From: Bradyrhizobium mercantei
GTDB lineage: Bacteria > Pseudomonadota > Alphaproteobacteria > Rhizobiales > Xanthobacteraceae
Direction: 5' to 3'
Assembly (NCBI RefSeq): GCF_001982635.1
Contig: NZ_MKFI01000001.1
Span: forward strand, 426,774-490,773
Length of the DNA: 64,000 nucleotides
A program made the position numbers and the translations under genes. The notes beneath the pieces are model-generated. The model saw only the letters and a program-made list of their open reading frames with translations, did not search any database and was not told the DNA's origin. Below are positions 43,390-52,124 of this stretch, in pieces. The stretch's first letter is position 1. Every line of letters begins with the position of its first letter.

Positions 43390-44290
43390 TCACTCATCAT
43401 CGTCGTCCTCGCCAACGATCTCTGCCAGGTCACGCCGTTCATTACGCTGATCGGTGACGCCAGAGGTGGCATCGGTGACGCGCTGGTGATACGCCCGCAT
43501 CGCGATGATGCTCTCCCTTTCGTCCCAGGCTGCCGGGATCAGGGAGTTCACATCGCTACCTGGCGCCTTCGTCAGGGCAGTCTTCCCCTCGAAAATGTGG
43601 CTCTCGTAAGCCGACTGATGGTAGCGCAGCCCCAGCTTGTTCAGCGCGACGCCGCAGTAGTATCGGCTCGTCTTGGTGCGCTCGGTCACGATGCGGCCGT
43701 CGCCGACCGCCTTCAGCGCCTTCCTTATGCTGTCATTGGATGGCGGCCGTCGGTCCTCACCCTTCTGCTCGACGAACCACGCCGAGAATGCCAGGCAGAA
43801 GTCTGCGACCTTGATCCGCGCTTTCGGATCAAATTCGACGCAGTCCGGCAGAAACCCCGCCACGAGGTTGCTGTCGCGGTGGATCGCCTCCGCCGTTTCG
43901 CGGATGCTAGCGAAGCCGGGAAATTTGCCGCAACACTTCGGCGAGGTCCGGCGTTCCGTCTACCTTGTCGAAGTCAATGTCGGCGTGAAGCCCGATCGTT
44001 TCTGCGATCGTCGGCTTGTGGCGCTTGTTGCCTTTGACGGTGCCGACCGCGAAGAACATCCCGCGCCCTGCGATGTCCCATTGGGATTTGAACGCTTCGA
44101 TCTCGATCGGCTTGCGCGTCATCACGTGACGCTCGGCGCCCTCGATGCGCTCATTCGTGAAACTGCAAACGTAGACGGGCTGGGTCGTATGAGCGAACAA
44201 CGTCTTGAGAAAATCGATCGTGAGGCACTTGGTATCAGGCGTACAAGCGATAGGCGACGCAGAGCCGCCAGGCGGCGCATTGGCATGCAT
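43390..44290 (-). pseudogene. Remnant of a phage/plasmid-type primase-helicase, central part lost
   Basis: Two frames on this strand belong to one ancestral gene. The first, 43907-44290, is the N-terminus (DFLKTLFAHTTQPVYVCSFT, then IAGRGMFFAVGTVKGNKRHK and LHADIDFDKVDG), like the primase-polymerase start of large plasmid or phage replication proteins. After a stop at 43907-43909 a different frame gives the C-terminus (IRETAEAIHRDSNLVAGFLP, CVEFDPKARIKVADF), like the end of D5/P4-type helicases. The helicase core that should separate them (several hundred residues) is absent, so an internal deletion with frameshift has joined the ends. Short GGTGACGCG repeats flank it. Confidence 0.6.
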
Positions 44291-44615
44291 TGGACTTGAC
44301 CTTGGTCAACAGGCTCGCCTTCGCTGGCGAACACTGTTCGTTGATCCCTTTGCGAAACGGTTTCATTTTTTGCTCTCTGTTCTCTGGTTCTCTGGTCGCC
44401 GCACGGTGCTGTTACAGCCCGTGCGGCGGGCGCGGGCGCTCAGCCGCCCGACACTGGTCTTGAATATTGAATTGGGGCACGGCTTGTCTGCGGTTACGCC
44501 GCGTCGTTGATCGCCCGTATCGTGGCGTCGCCCTCGTGATGCCACGCGGGGACCGCCCTAAGCGGGATCAAAAACGTGGGCGCTGATGTTGAAGGTCGCG
44601 GGCATCGGGAACCAC
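44291..44615. other. Gap between the primase remnant and the excisionase-like gene
   Basis: 325 bp. No intact gene is supported; short frames here lack ribosome sites and family features. A pyrimidine-rich tract (CTCTCTGTTCTCTGGTTCTC) at about 44374-44393 stands out only as low complexity. Confidence 0.4.
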
Positions 44616-44831
44616 CTACTTAGACATGACCTTCGGCTTCGGAGCGATACGCGGCAGCGAAGCGTGGTAAGCCTCGATGCTATCAAGATCGATCATCGTT
44701 CGGCGACCGTTCTTGTATGCGACGATCCGACCTTCGTTGATCAAGCCGTACAATTTCGTGTTGCCGCACGGTATGCGCGAACGGGCCTCACGCGGAAGCA
44801 CCAGACGCTTGCTCGCAGTCTTCTCCTGCAT
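44616..44831 (-). CDS. Excisionase/AlpA-like DNA-binding protein, 71 aa
   Basis: The 71 residues from MQEKTASKRLVLPREA contain a winged-helix/MerR-like segment (IPCGNTKLYGLINEGRIVAY then KNGRRTMIDLDSIEAYHASL), the usual layout of AlpA and excisionase proteins: helix-turn-helix with a wing and the R-x-x-ID-DS-E ending. A GGAG ribosome site nine bases upstream supports the ATG at 44829-44831 rather than longer starts. Located near the right end of the island, it may steer the integrase towards excision or regulate its gene. Confidence 0.72.
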   Translation of the reverse strand: MQEKTASKRLVLPREARSRIPCGNTKLYGLINEGRIVAYKNGRRTMIDLDSIEAYHASLPRIAPKPKVMSK

Positions 44832-45375
44832 TTGAACCATCTCCTTTTTTATCAAATCATATTCACTACGATCGTGAACCGCCGCCTCTGTGGCCGTCCC
44901 GTGGATCACTGATCAGATGCTGGTTCGCAGGTTGCAACAAGGCACGACATAATCGCATTCTGGACGATAACGGACGCGCAGGTTGCAAAGCGAACGCAGC
45001 GCTTCCAATTCCGGAGCCCGTCCCCGATCAATGATTTCTGCAAACGGTGGTTGAACGTCAGAAATGCGATGCTAGATCGCCCCCGGCACCAATACAGCGG
45101 CAGTGCAAAATGTCCGCTGCTCATAGCATTTCCGATAATCGTCAGTTTTCCTTACGGTCGCCGATTACGAGAGTGCTAATCCTGAGTTTCAAGTTAGCTT
45201 GTTGCTACCTCAAGCAGCGCGTGAGGGGACTTCGGTGGCTTTGGGCTTGCCAAATCAGGCTGTGGATAACTGACTGCGGAACCGATAGCGCAGCGCCCAA
45301 CCACTCAAATCAACACTCGTCCTGGGATCGAACTGAAAAACGGCGGATTTACAATTGTTTACATCTGAAGTTGCG
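44832..45375. other. Right-end non-coding region of the island
   Basis: 544 bp from the excisionase-like gene to the attachment repeat. No gene is supported. The strand is A+T-rich by local standards towards the end (ACAATTGTTTACATCTGAAG), compatible with recombinase or host-factor binding. Confidence 0.45.
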
Positions 45376-45393
45376 ATCTCTCCGAGCGCGCCA
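45376..45393 (+). repeat. attR core
   Basis: ATCTCTCCGAGCGCGCCA, identical to the 3' end of the tRNA-Arg gene (27900-27917). It has no tRNA upstream, so it is the island-distal junction. Chromosomal sequence resumes at 45394. Confidence 0.9.
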
Positions 45394-45519
45394 GCAGCTA
45401 GACATCGCCGTCTCTGTTGGCCCCATCCCATAGCCCCACGAAACCATTTTCCCCAGCGCATGAAACCGGGCGGAAACATTTGGCCGGTAGCGTTTCCCCA
45501 AACAATAAGGGGAAGTGTC

Positions 45520-45606
45520 ATGATGGAAGCGATGATCGTCGCGCTGCTATGCGTCAGTGCCGCTGTCTTTGTTGCCCACGCCTACGACGCCCTGCATACG
45601 CATTGA
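45520..45606 (+). CDS. Very short membrane protein, 28 aa
   Basis: ATG at 45520 follows GGGGAAG at seven bases. The 28 residues read MMEAMIVALLCVSAAVFVAH with a polar end (AYDALHTH), one membrane helix. The ribosome site is in the right arm of a hairpin: TTCCCC (45494-45499) can pair with GGGGAA (45509-45514), a possible brake on translation. First gene to the right of the island. Function unknown. Confidence 0.5.
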   Translation: MMEAMIVALLCVSAAVFVAHAYDALHTH

Positions 45607-45933
45607 CGGGATGGAGATAGCCGCTTGGCGTTTCCTGGCGCCCCTTTGGCGACGATGTCGCCGTGCAACAGCGCCCAATTGACGGAAGCCGGACCACGCA
45701 CGCGAGGCGGAATGTTCGGCTGAACTCGGCGCCTTTCGGTTCCCGTGTTTGTCCGGAATCCACTTCGGCAGCGATCCGCGCTAACAGCCAGATACCGGGC
45801 TATTTCGATCAAGTTCGATTTTTTCAGATTTTTCCCGGTGGGGGCCGTTGGCGTGACGCGGCCCCTCTTCGTTTGAGCGGCGTGTCACTCGCGGGCCGTA
45901 TCCTTCTCGTTGGCGCGCTGAGGCAATGCGGAG
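45607..45933. other. Intergenic region before the BLUF gene
   Basis: 327 bp with no supported gene. TCGATCAAGTTCGATTTTTT near 45807-45826 combines a short inverted pair (TCGA) with a T run and could be a weak terminator of the 28-aa gene. No regulator site was recognised. Confidence 0.35.
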
Positions 45934-46383
45934 ATGTCGCAAACCGAACATGCCCTGATCTACGTCAGCCGCAGCAACAGCAGCGTGCACGACGCTTCGG
46001 CGCGCGAGATCATCGGCACCATCCTGGCGCAGTCGCGGGCCAAGAATGCCCGGCTCGGCGTGACAGGTGCCTTGCTGTTCAGCGAAGGTTACTTTTGCCA
46101 GGTGCTTGAAGGCGAACAGGCCGCCGTCGAGAACATCTTCAGCGCCATCGAGTGCGATCCGAGGCATCGGGACGTCACCCTCCTGACCTTCCGGCCCGCG
46201 ACGCCGCGGCGCTTCCCCGATTGGTCGATGGCCTATGCCGGCTCCTCCGCCGGCCCGGCCTGGACCGGCAAAATCGCGGGCCTGCTTGCCAACCCATCGC
46301 AGATTGATGGCAATCAGATGGGGCGGGAATTGCTCGTCCTGATGACGGAGCTGGTGAGACAGCAGGACATCGACGGACCCTAG
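45934..46383 (+). CDS. BLUF-domain blue-light photosensor, 149 aa
   Basis: A stand-alone BLUF protein that binds FAD. The key residues are present: Tyr10 (LIYVSRSN), Asn38 (KNARLGVTG) and Gln56 (FCQVLEGEQ), which rearrange hydrogen bonds with the flavin on blue-light excitation; RRFPDWSMAY carries the tryptophan near the flavin. The C-terminal 40 residues are the usual helical cap. No output domain is fused, so it should signal by protein contact. It converges on the transglutaminase-like gene (13-bp gap); linkage gives no clue to the partner. Confidence 0.9.
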   Translation: MSQTEHALIYVSRSNSSVHDASAREIIGTILAQSRAKNARLGVTGALLFSEGYFCQVLEGEQAAVENIFSAIECDPRHRDVTLLTFRPATPRRFPDWSMAYAGSSAGPAWTGKIAGLLANPSQIDGNQMGRELLVLMTELVRQQDIDGP

Positions 46384-46396
46384 CCGCGGCCCCGGT

Positions 46397-47767
46397 TCAG
46401 ATCGTCGCGTAGGCCCATGGCGACGCGACCGGCGCCTGCGTCGTGGTCAAATACGATGTCGAGATCGGCTGCTCGCTGTAGATGAACCGCGCCCGTGCGT
46501 GGATCGCGCGCCGGGATGACGGACATGGTCCGGCTTTCCGGCTCGGACCCGACAAGCGCCAATGCCGGCCATAGAAATCTTCCTGACCGTTCAACTGCAG
46601 CATGGTCGCCTGGGGCAAGCGCTCGAGCGGATCAAGATAGATGCGGTAGCGGAAGATCCGGCCGAGATCGATGTAGTCACCAAGGCCGCGGAACTCCGGG
46701 CTGATCTCCGCAAGCCTGATGCCGAGCGCTTCGGGGTCATCAGGCAATTGCGACGCAGCGCGTCCTGGCAGCCGAATATCGAGATAGGGGTCGAAATACT
46801 CCCAGCGGTCGCTTGCCGGATCGAGCAGTTCGATCGCGGTGTGACCAGCCCCGGGATAGGCCTCACGCAGCGCCGGGTCGAAGCCGGCAACGCCACGGCA
46901 GCGGATGCCATTGAGCTCCAGCAGCAACGCCGCCAGGAAGTTGACATGGCCGCACCCGCCCATGCTCGAGCGAAGCACCTCGACGGGCGGCCTGAAAACC
47001 GTGTCGTTCGCCCATGCGAACTTGGCCTGGGCATAACGAAACACTGCATCGATCGTGCCCGCGGCCGTCCCCTCGCTGCCGAGCGCGGCGGCGAGCATCT
47101 CGATGTGCCGGACGCCGATCTCGCTTCGCCGGTCGGGCAAGCACATCGCGGCTGCCGGAAACGGAAACGACACCGCGGGCGACAGGCCGCTATGCTGGTT
47201 GCGTTCCCGCGTCTGCATCACGTAATGGGCAAGACCCCGGTCATCACCGAGATTCTGGCCGTCGATCGCAGTCAACAGTGTGGGCGTACGCCATAGATTG
47301 GGTGAGGTGAAGTCCGGCGAGGTATCAAACTCGAAGTGATGAAGACGGAAGCCGGATCCGTCCCATGTCGGCGCGTCGATGCTGGCGAATGGCCGGCCGT
47401 CGTCTCCAACGCGGAATGCGAGCCGTGGCTTGTCCAGCGCATCATCGACGCGGACGGAAACACAGTATGGATCGACATAGCGCTGATCGCCGCTGCGCGA
47501 CGTATCGACAGGCCGATTGATGAAAACCCCGTCGGAGACCTTGGGGTGGCTGAGCGGGCAATGCAGCAACCAGGCAGGCGTCGTATCGAGCTCATTGTCC
47601 GTCAGCCGATCCAGCTCGGACTTCGTCAAGGAGGGTGCGATCTGAACCGCGCGAGCCAGATCCGTTGCCCTCCTGCCCTCGGGATCGATCGTCACGGACG
47701 GACGACCCACCCCGAAGCGGCGCAGCAGTTCATTGATCGTCCAGCGGACTAGGTTACATACGCGCAC
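46397..47767 (-). CDS. Transglutaminase-like protein, 456 aa
   Basis: Residues about 220-335 form a transglutaminase-like (papain-fold) domain: Cys272 in SMGGCGHVN, His309 in GAGHTAIELL and Asp326 in EYFDPYLD, a full Cys-His-Asp triad. The N-terminal 200 residues (RVDDALDKPRLAFRVGDDGR, DGSGFRLHHFEFD) are beta-rich and unassigned. No signal peptide is obvious. It starts 31 bp after the G8-protein gene on the same strand, so an operon is likely. The GTG at 47765-47767 is the only plausible start downstream of that gene; longer frames overlap its coding end. Bacterial members may be peptidases or amidases; the substrate is unknown. Confidence 0.75.
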   Translation of the reverse strand: MRVCNLVRWTINELLRRFGVGRPSVTIDPEGRRATDLARAVQIAPSLTKSELDRLTDNELDTTPAWLLHCPLSHPKVSDGVFINRPVDTSRSGDQRYVDPYCVSVRVDDALDKPRLAFRVGDDGRPFASIDAPTWDGSGFRLHHFEFDTSPDFTSPNLWRTPTLLTAIDGQNLGDDRGLAHYVMQTRERNQHSGLSPAVSFPFPAAAMCLPDRRSEIGVRHIEMLAAALGSEGTAAGTIDAVFRYAQAKFAWANDTVFRPPVEVLRSSMGGCGHVNFLAALLLELNGIRCRGVAGFDPALREAYPGAGHTAIELLDPASDRWEYFDPYLDIRLPGRAASQLPDDPEALGIRLAEISPEFRGLGDYIDLGRIFRYRIYLDPLERLPQATMLQLNGQEDFYGRHWRLSGPSRKAGPCPSSRRAIHARARFIYSEQPISTSYLTTTQAPVASPWAYATI

Positions 47768-47798
47768 GTGCGTCAGCGAAGTTTTTTGTGTAACGATT

Positions 47799-50711
47799 TT
47801 ATTGTGTAATGAATGTAGCGTCCTCTCCGAGGCCGAACATGCGCGCGATGTCCTGGTACAACGTGTCGTAACCGCACTCGCCGCAATAGGCCTTCTGGAC
47901 GAAGAAATTGATGTTGGCACCGCGTCGCACCGCCTTGTCGGTGACAAGCAGCGCCACGTCTTCCTTGGTTTCATTTCCCGCCATGTCGCTCACGGTGAAC
48001 GACACGCGCACATATCCGTCCGGATCGACCTTCAGATCCTGGTACTCCTTGGAGAAGGCCCGCACCGTGATCTTCTTGCCGACGTGGTCCGCGACAAAGC
48101 CCATGATGCGGTAACCGTACTGGACATCGTCCGGATGGATTTCAAATGGCCTGAGGCCGGGCAGAAACCAGAACCTTGGCGGCTCGCGATCGACGAACAC
48201 GACCTTGCTGGACTGTCCCTCGACCACCTTCCACAGATCGGTCACGTTGCTGCCGGCCCGCAGGAAATGCTCCGACGACATCGGATAGATCTCGTTGACG
48301 CCGCGACGCTCCCTTGCAGCCGGTACGTCCGCCACCGCCGTCGACCGGTCGATCCACGCGCTGGAGGCAGCAAGCCGTTCGACATTGCCGGGCGCCAGCT
48401 GATCGCCGACGGCCAGACCGAACTTGTCGAACACTTCCTTCGCCGTAAGGCCCTGCAACGCCGACGGCCCATCGTCGCGCAGCACCACCGTGCGCGCCAG
48501 CTGTGTCTCGAAATACAGCCGATGGCGCCCGGTCTCATCCGTGAGGTAGATGTGATCGGGTTCGAACAGCATCGCGATGTCACCGTTCTCCGGCAGCATG
48601 CGATCGCGGAAATTGATGTCGACATGCTCCGCTGGAGCCGCACTCTTCGCGGCATGCCACCAATTTCTCAGCGTCTGCCGCCATGCGACCGCGGCGACCG
48701 GCACGGCCGGCGGCGGCCCGAGCTTGAGGTCCGACAGTTCGATCAGTCGGCCCGGCTTGTTGGCGTTCGAGATCTCGATGTTCTGCCGGTTCGCCAGCGT
48801 CGCATGGCGCAATGACACCGTGCCGCGACGCGGCAAGGCGATACCGAGCGCGAAGCCGCTGACCTTGATGTTGTCGAACGCGATGTTCTCGCTGAGCGTA
48901 TTGCCGGCAATTCCGACGGCAGCGCTGGGCTGGGGCCAGGCGACGAGCTCAAGGTTGCTCAACGCGGTGTTCTTCACATAGGGCAGAAAAACCCCGTACT
49001 CGCGCACGCCCCACGCCTTGAAGCCGTCGACCCGGCTGACTTCGTCGTGATTGTTGTAGATCTTGTGATTCCAGATCTCCAATCCGTTCTGCGAGCCCGC
49101 CGCGACGTTGTTCTCGAACACGAAATTGACGTTCGAGATCAGCACGTGCCCGAGGGCATCGGCGTATTTGGGATCGCCGATATTGTGTCCGTCGAAGAAC
49201 ACCGTGCGGCCTTCTTCGACGAACGGGTAGCCGAAGATCACGAAGGCGCCGCCGGCATGGCCGAACGCATAGTTTCCGGACATCCTGATGCCGCCGCTCT
49301 GCGACCAGAAGCCGTGGCCGCCATGGCCGAAATCATAGGTCATGTCACGTGCACGGATGCGGTCGCCCGACCCCGACGAACGCACCGCCACGTTGCCGAT
49401 AAAGGCGCCGATCTCGCTGCCGTTCTCGGCGAAGAAGTGCGAGCCGACGATACGATAGCCGATGTTCTGCTCGGCGATGACGTTGCCGCCGTGATTGACG
49501 AGGCCAAGCTTCGGAGAGCCGATGATCACGCTATTGCGCACGATATGCGGGGCCACTTCGATCCGCGCACCGGAGCGCAAATGGAAATGCAGGGCATAGC
49601 GGCCGATCGAGTTGTCATCGGTGCCGGGCTTCAGTTTCCCGTCGGCGTCGAGTTGCGGGATCGTCTGCGCCCGCGAGGCGTCGGTGCGCCCGAGTTCCTC
49701 GAAGGAGGCCCCGTCGATCACCGTGCCGGTCTGCCGGTGCATGATCATCACATGGCCGCGCGCGGCCAGCGGCGTCGTCTCGGCGGAATAGAAGCGCACG
49801 TTGCGCGTCAAATTGGACACCGGGATCGATCGGCTGAAGGGAGAGAAATGATCGAATGCAAGTTCCTTGTCGAGGCGCACCCGCGTGCGCTCCGCCGATA
49901 TCTCGGCGACCTCGAGCACCTCATCGTGATTGACGTCTGCTTCCGTGCCGGGCAGCAGAATCTTGTCGCCCTTAGCCCAACCGTCGACGGCTCGATCGAG
50001 CGAGACCCACTGGTCCCCCTTGTTGAGCTGCGCCGACGCGATGCCATAGGGCGTCTTCGCCGCACCATAGATTTTCATGAAGCCGTGGGACAGCAGGCCG
50101 CCGCCCAGATCCAGCGGATCGCGGTCGCGATCGCGCCCCTTGCGCGGCATGAAGCAAATCTCCGCAGCCGCAAGCGACGCAACCCGGTTCGCGGCATCGC
50201 CGATGTTGAGCGTGCCGTCGACGTCGACCAGCAGCGTGATCACGCGCAACAGCGTGGATTTATCCGATGACAGTCGCAGGCTGCCCATGACGCGGACCCA
50301 CTCGAAGCTGCGATCGGCGATCCGGCCATCGAGCACGACGTCGGTGCCGCCGGGAATCACGACGCGCGCGCCGTCCGTGGGCACCTCGTTCCCGCTCCAG
50401 GTCGCTGCGTCGAGCCAGCGGCCGCTTTGCCTGGCCGTGAACGTCGCCTCCGCGACGGGGGCCAAATCCAGCATGGCGGCGTGTTCGTCGCGCTTCACCG
50501 AATCGTCGGGATGCGCCGCCATCGCGGCCGCATGCGCTGAATCATGCATATGAGTATCATGGACATGAGCATCATGCTCATGGGCGGCGGACGCTGTCTG
50601 CAGCGGCGCCAGCGTGATCAAGAGCGTCGAAATCGTCAGAACAAAAATCGAAAAATGCTTGCCAGCAGAGTTACGCGCCAACCTGCAGCATGCACGCGCA
50701 ATGTCGCCCAT
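47799..50711 (-). CDS. Exported G8-domain parallel beta-helix protein, 970 aa
   Basis: After a signal or anchor helix (about 20-42) comes a His/Asp/Met-rich segment (HEHDAHVHDTHMHDSAH, about 44-60) that could bind metal. Residues about 98-220 are a G8 domain (GRWLDAATWSGNEVPTDGAR, GGTDVVLDGR), followed by a long right-handed beta-helix (about 300-640, with HGHHG-type turns such as DFGHGGHGFWSQ). The order G8 then beta-helix is that of CEMIP/TMEM2 and PKHDL1 proteins; CEMIP acts on hyaluronan. A polysaccharide-active or binding role outside the membrane is inferred. The ATG at 50709-50711 has a GAGG ribosome site; a longer start (50771) is possible. Probably cotranscribed with the transglutaminase-like gene. 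Confidence 0.82.
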   Translation of the reverse strand: MGDIARACCRLARNSAGKHFSIFVLTISTLLITLAPLQTASAAHEHDAHVHDTHMHDSAHAAAMAAHPDDSVKRDEHAAMLDLAPVAEATFTARQSGRWLDAATWSGNEVPTDGARVVIPGGTDVVLDGRIADRSFEWVRVMGSLRLSSDKSTLLRVITLLVDVDGTLNIGDAANRVASLAAAEICFMPRKGRDRDRDPLDLGGGLLSHGFMKIYGAAKTPYGIASAQLNKGDQWVSLDRAVDGWAKGDKILLPGTEADVNHDEVLEVAEISAERTRVRLDKELAFDHFSPFSRSIPVSNLTRNVRFYSAETTPLAARGHVMIMHRQTGTVIDGASFEELGRTDASRAQTIPQLDADGKLKPGTDDNSIGRYALHFHLRSGARIEVAPHIVRNSVIIGSPKLGLVNHGGNVIAEQNIGYRIVGSHFFAENGSEIGAFIGNVAVRSSGSGDRIRARDMTYDFGHGGHGFWSQSGGIRMSGNYAFGHAGGAFVIFGYPFVEEGRTVFFDGHNIGDPKYADALGHVLISNVNFVFENNVAAGSQNGLEIWNHKIYNNHDEVSRVDGFKAWGVREYGVFLPYVKNTALSNLELVAWPQPSAAVGIAGNTLSENIAFDNIKVSGFALGIALPRRGTVSLRHATLANRQNIEISNANKPGRLIELSDLKLGPPPAVPVAAVAWRQTLRNWWHAAKSAAPAEHVDINFRDRMLPENGDIAMLFEPDHIYLTDETGRHRLYFETQLARTVVLRDDGPSALQGLTAKEVFDKFGLAVGDQLAPGNVERLAASSAWIDRSTAVADVPAARERRGVNEIYPMSSEHFLRAGSNVTDLWKVVEGQSSKVVFVDREPPRFWFLPGLRPFEIHPDDVQYGYRIMGFVADHVGKKITVRAFSKEYQDLKVDPDGYVRVSFTVSDMAGNETKEDVALLVTDKAVRRGANINFFVQKAYCGECGYDTLYQDIARMFGLGEDATFITQ

Positions 50712-50941
50712 AGCCAAAGCCTCAGATGGAAACGTTAACAGCGATTGTCCTGTAGTTGTCACCGAAGTCAAGCTGGAACAGCCGCTCGCGCCTAACGGGC
50801 GTGCATGTCGTCCACCGCATGTGTCTTCACGGGCTCAGCGCTGATACTGCTTTGTTGCAAGATGTGTCCGGTCGCTCTGAGTCTGTATCTCTGCGAGAGC
50901 GCCACCTCTTCTACTCGATGCGTCGCAAAGCGTGACGCGCG

Positions 50942-51964
50942 TCACTTGATCTGCTCGCCGCGCACGTTCTTCTCGCCGAACCAGCGCCGGCAAGCGCGGC
51001 TGAAGCTCGTTGCATCGGTGTAGCCCAGCGCGGCCGCCATCTCGTCGCGCGACTGGGTGCCCGCCGCGAGCATGGTCCGCGCGCGCTCGCGCAGCACACC
51101 GTCGAGCAGCGGTCGGAAGGCGCAGCCGGCCTCCGCCAGCCGCCGCACCAGCGTGCGCCGCGAGGTGCCGACGAGACGCGCGGCGTCCTCTTCGCCGAGG
51201 CGATGCGGCAGGCGCGCGGCAATCAGGCTCTCGACCATCCGCGCCAGCGCGGCGCTGTCCGAGCGCGGCTTCTCGATCGCCTCCAGGGCTTCGATCGCCT
51301 TGGCGTGCAATTCCGGATCGGCAAACGGCGATGGCCGCGCGCACAGTTCTTTCGGCACCTCGAAGCTGAAGGCCGCCGCGTTGAATGTCACGGCGCACGA
51401 ATAATGCTGCACCAGCTGCTCCGCACCCGCGGGCGGCGGCCAGGGAAATTGCAGCCTCGCCTGGTCGATCGAATCCTCAAGCAACTGCACATACACCGCG
51501 TGCACATTGAGGCTGACGGCGAGTGCCACGGCGCGCCACAGCGCGCCTTCCATCGGCACCGCAGGCGAGATTTCGATCTGGATCGTGCGCGCTGTTCGGC
51601 GCAGCCGGTTGCGAATGAAGGGGGCGCGGGTCGACCCGAAGCGCGCGCCGGTGCTCAACGCGTCCTCGATGGTCGGCGCCGTCCGGGTCGCCACGTCGAG
51701 CGCCCCTTGCAGCGATGTCGACCACACTGCCGCGGCCGACAACGGCCACAGCTCGCCATGAAGGCGGGTGATATTGGCGGCGAGGATCACCAGCGCGGAC
51801 ACCGGCATGTGTGCGCCGGGCTGGTCAAGCAGCTGCTGCTCAACGCCGGTGCCCTTGAGCAGCTCATCGCGCTCACCGCGCGTCTTGCCGAACGCCCGCA
51901 CCAGCGCCCGCGCATAGCTCGCCGACACCGGCGTGCGAAGGGCATCCGCCTCCGATCCCTGCAT
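50942..51964 (-). CDS. AraC-family transcriptional regulator
   Basis: A 340-residue protein: an N-terminal Arabinose_bd-type domain of the OruR/AlkS-like class of AraC proteins (about 20-210) and a C-terminal double helix-turn-helix (about 240-335: LGEEDAARLVGTSRRTLVRR, then RDEMAAALGYTDATSFSRAC). The second helix-turn-helix matches the family signature. Start MQGSEADALRTP at 51962-51964. It is divergent from the alkB gene with a 160-bp space, the standard layout for a regulator of its neighbour, so control of alkB by alkanes or a fatty metabolite is likely but not shown. Confidence 0.88.
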   Translation of the reverse strand: MQGSEADALRTPVSASYARALVRAFGKTRGERDELLKGTGVEQQLLDQPGAHMPVSALVILAANITRLHGELWPLSAAAVWSTSLQGALDVATRTAPTIEDALSTGARFGSTRAPFIRNRLRRTARTIQIEISPAVPMEGALWRAVALAVSLNVHAVYVQLLEDSIDQARLQFPWPPPAGAEQLVQHYSCAVTFNAAAFSFEVPKELCARPSPFADPELHAKAIEALEAIEKPRSDSAALARMVESLIAARLPHRLGEEDAARLVGTSRRTLVRRLAEAGCAFRPLLDGVLRERARTMLAAGTQSRDEMAAALGYTDATSFSRACRRWFGEKNVRGEQIK

Positions 51965-52124
51965 TGCCTCGGCGCCCTCCCTCGCGAACGTCCAGCCCCT
52001 CAGGTTTTGGCGCAAAATGCCACAAAATTGGCCTGTTGGGAACTGGCGGCGCAGGCCCGCCTCGCGGCATCCTTGCGGCAACAACGGCGAATGCCGGCAC
52101 GAACGAGATTCTGGAGGGAATGCG

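Larger units (their letters stand above)
27918..45393. mobile_element. Integrative genomic island in tRNA-Arg(UCG), about 17.5 kb
   Basis: Bounded by the 18-bp direct repeat (27900-27917 and 45376-45393), with a tyrosine integrase just inside the tRNA and an excisionase-like gene near the other end. Cargo includes restriction/nuclease genes, an FRG protein, an M41-like protease and a cluster of envelope proteins. Base use inside (notably 33.4-40.4 kb) is visibly more A+T-rich than the flanks. The only replication gene is broken, and no transfer or phage structural genes are seen, so mobility would depend on the integrase and outside help. Confidence 0.9.

Noticed and set aside
44363..44545. 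60-codon minus-strand frame between primase remnant and excisionase-like gene
   Set aside because: Arg-rich, no ribosome site, no family features.
27918..45393. The island considered as a prophage or a conjugative element
   Set aside because: No capsid, tail, terminase, relaxase or type IV secretion genes could be found.
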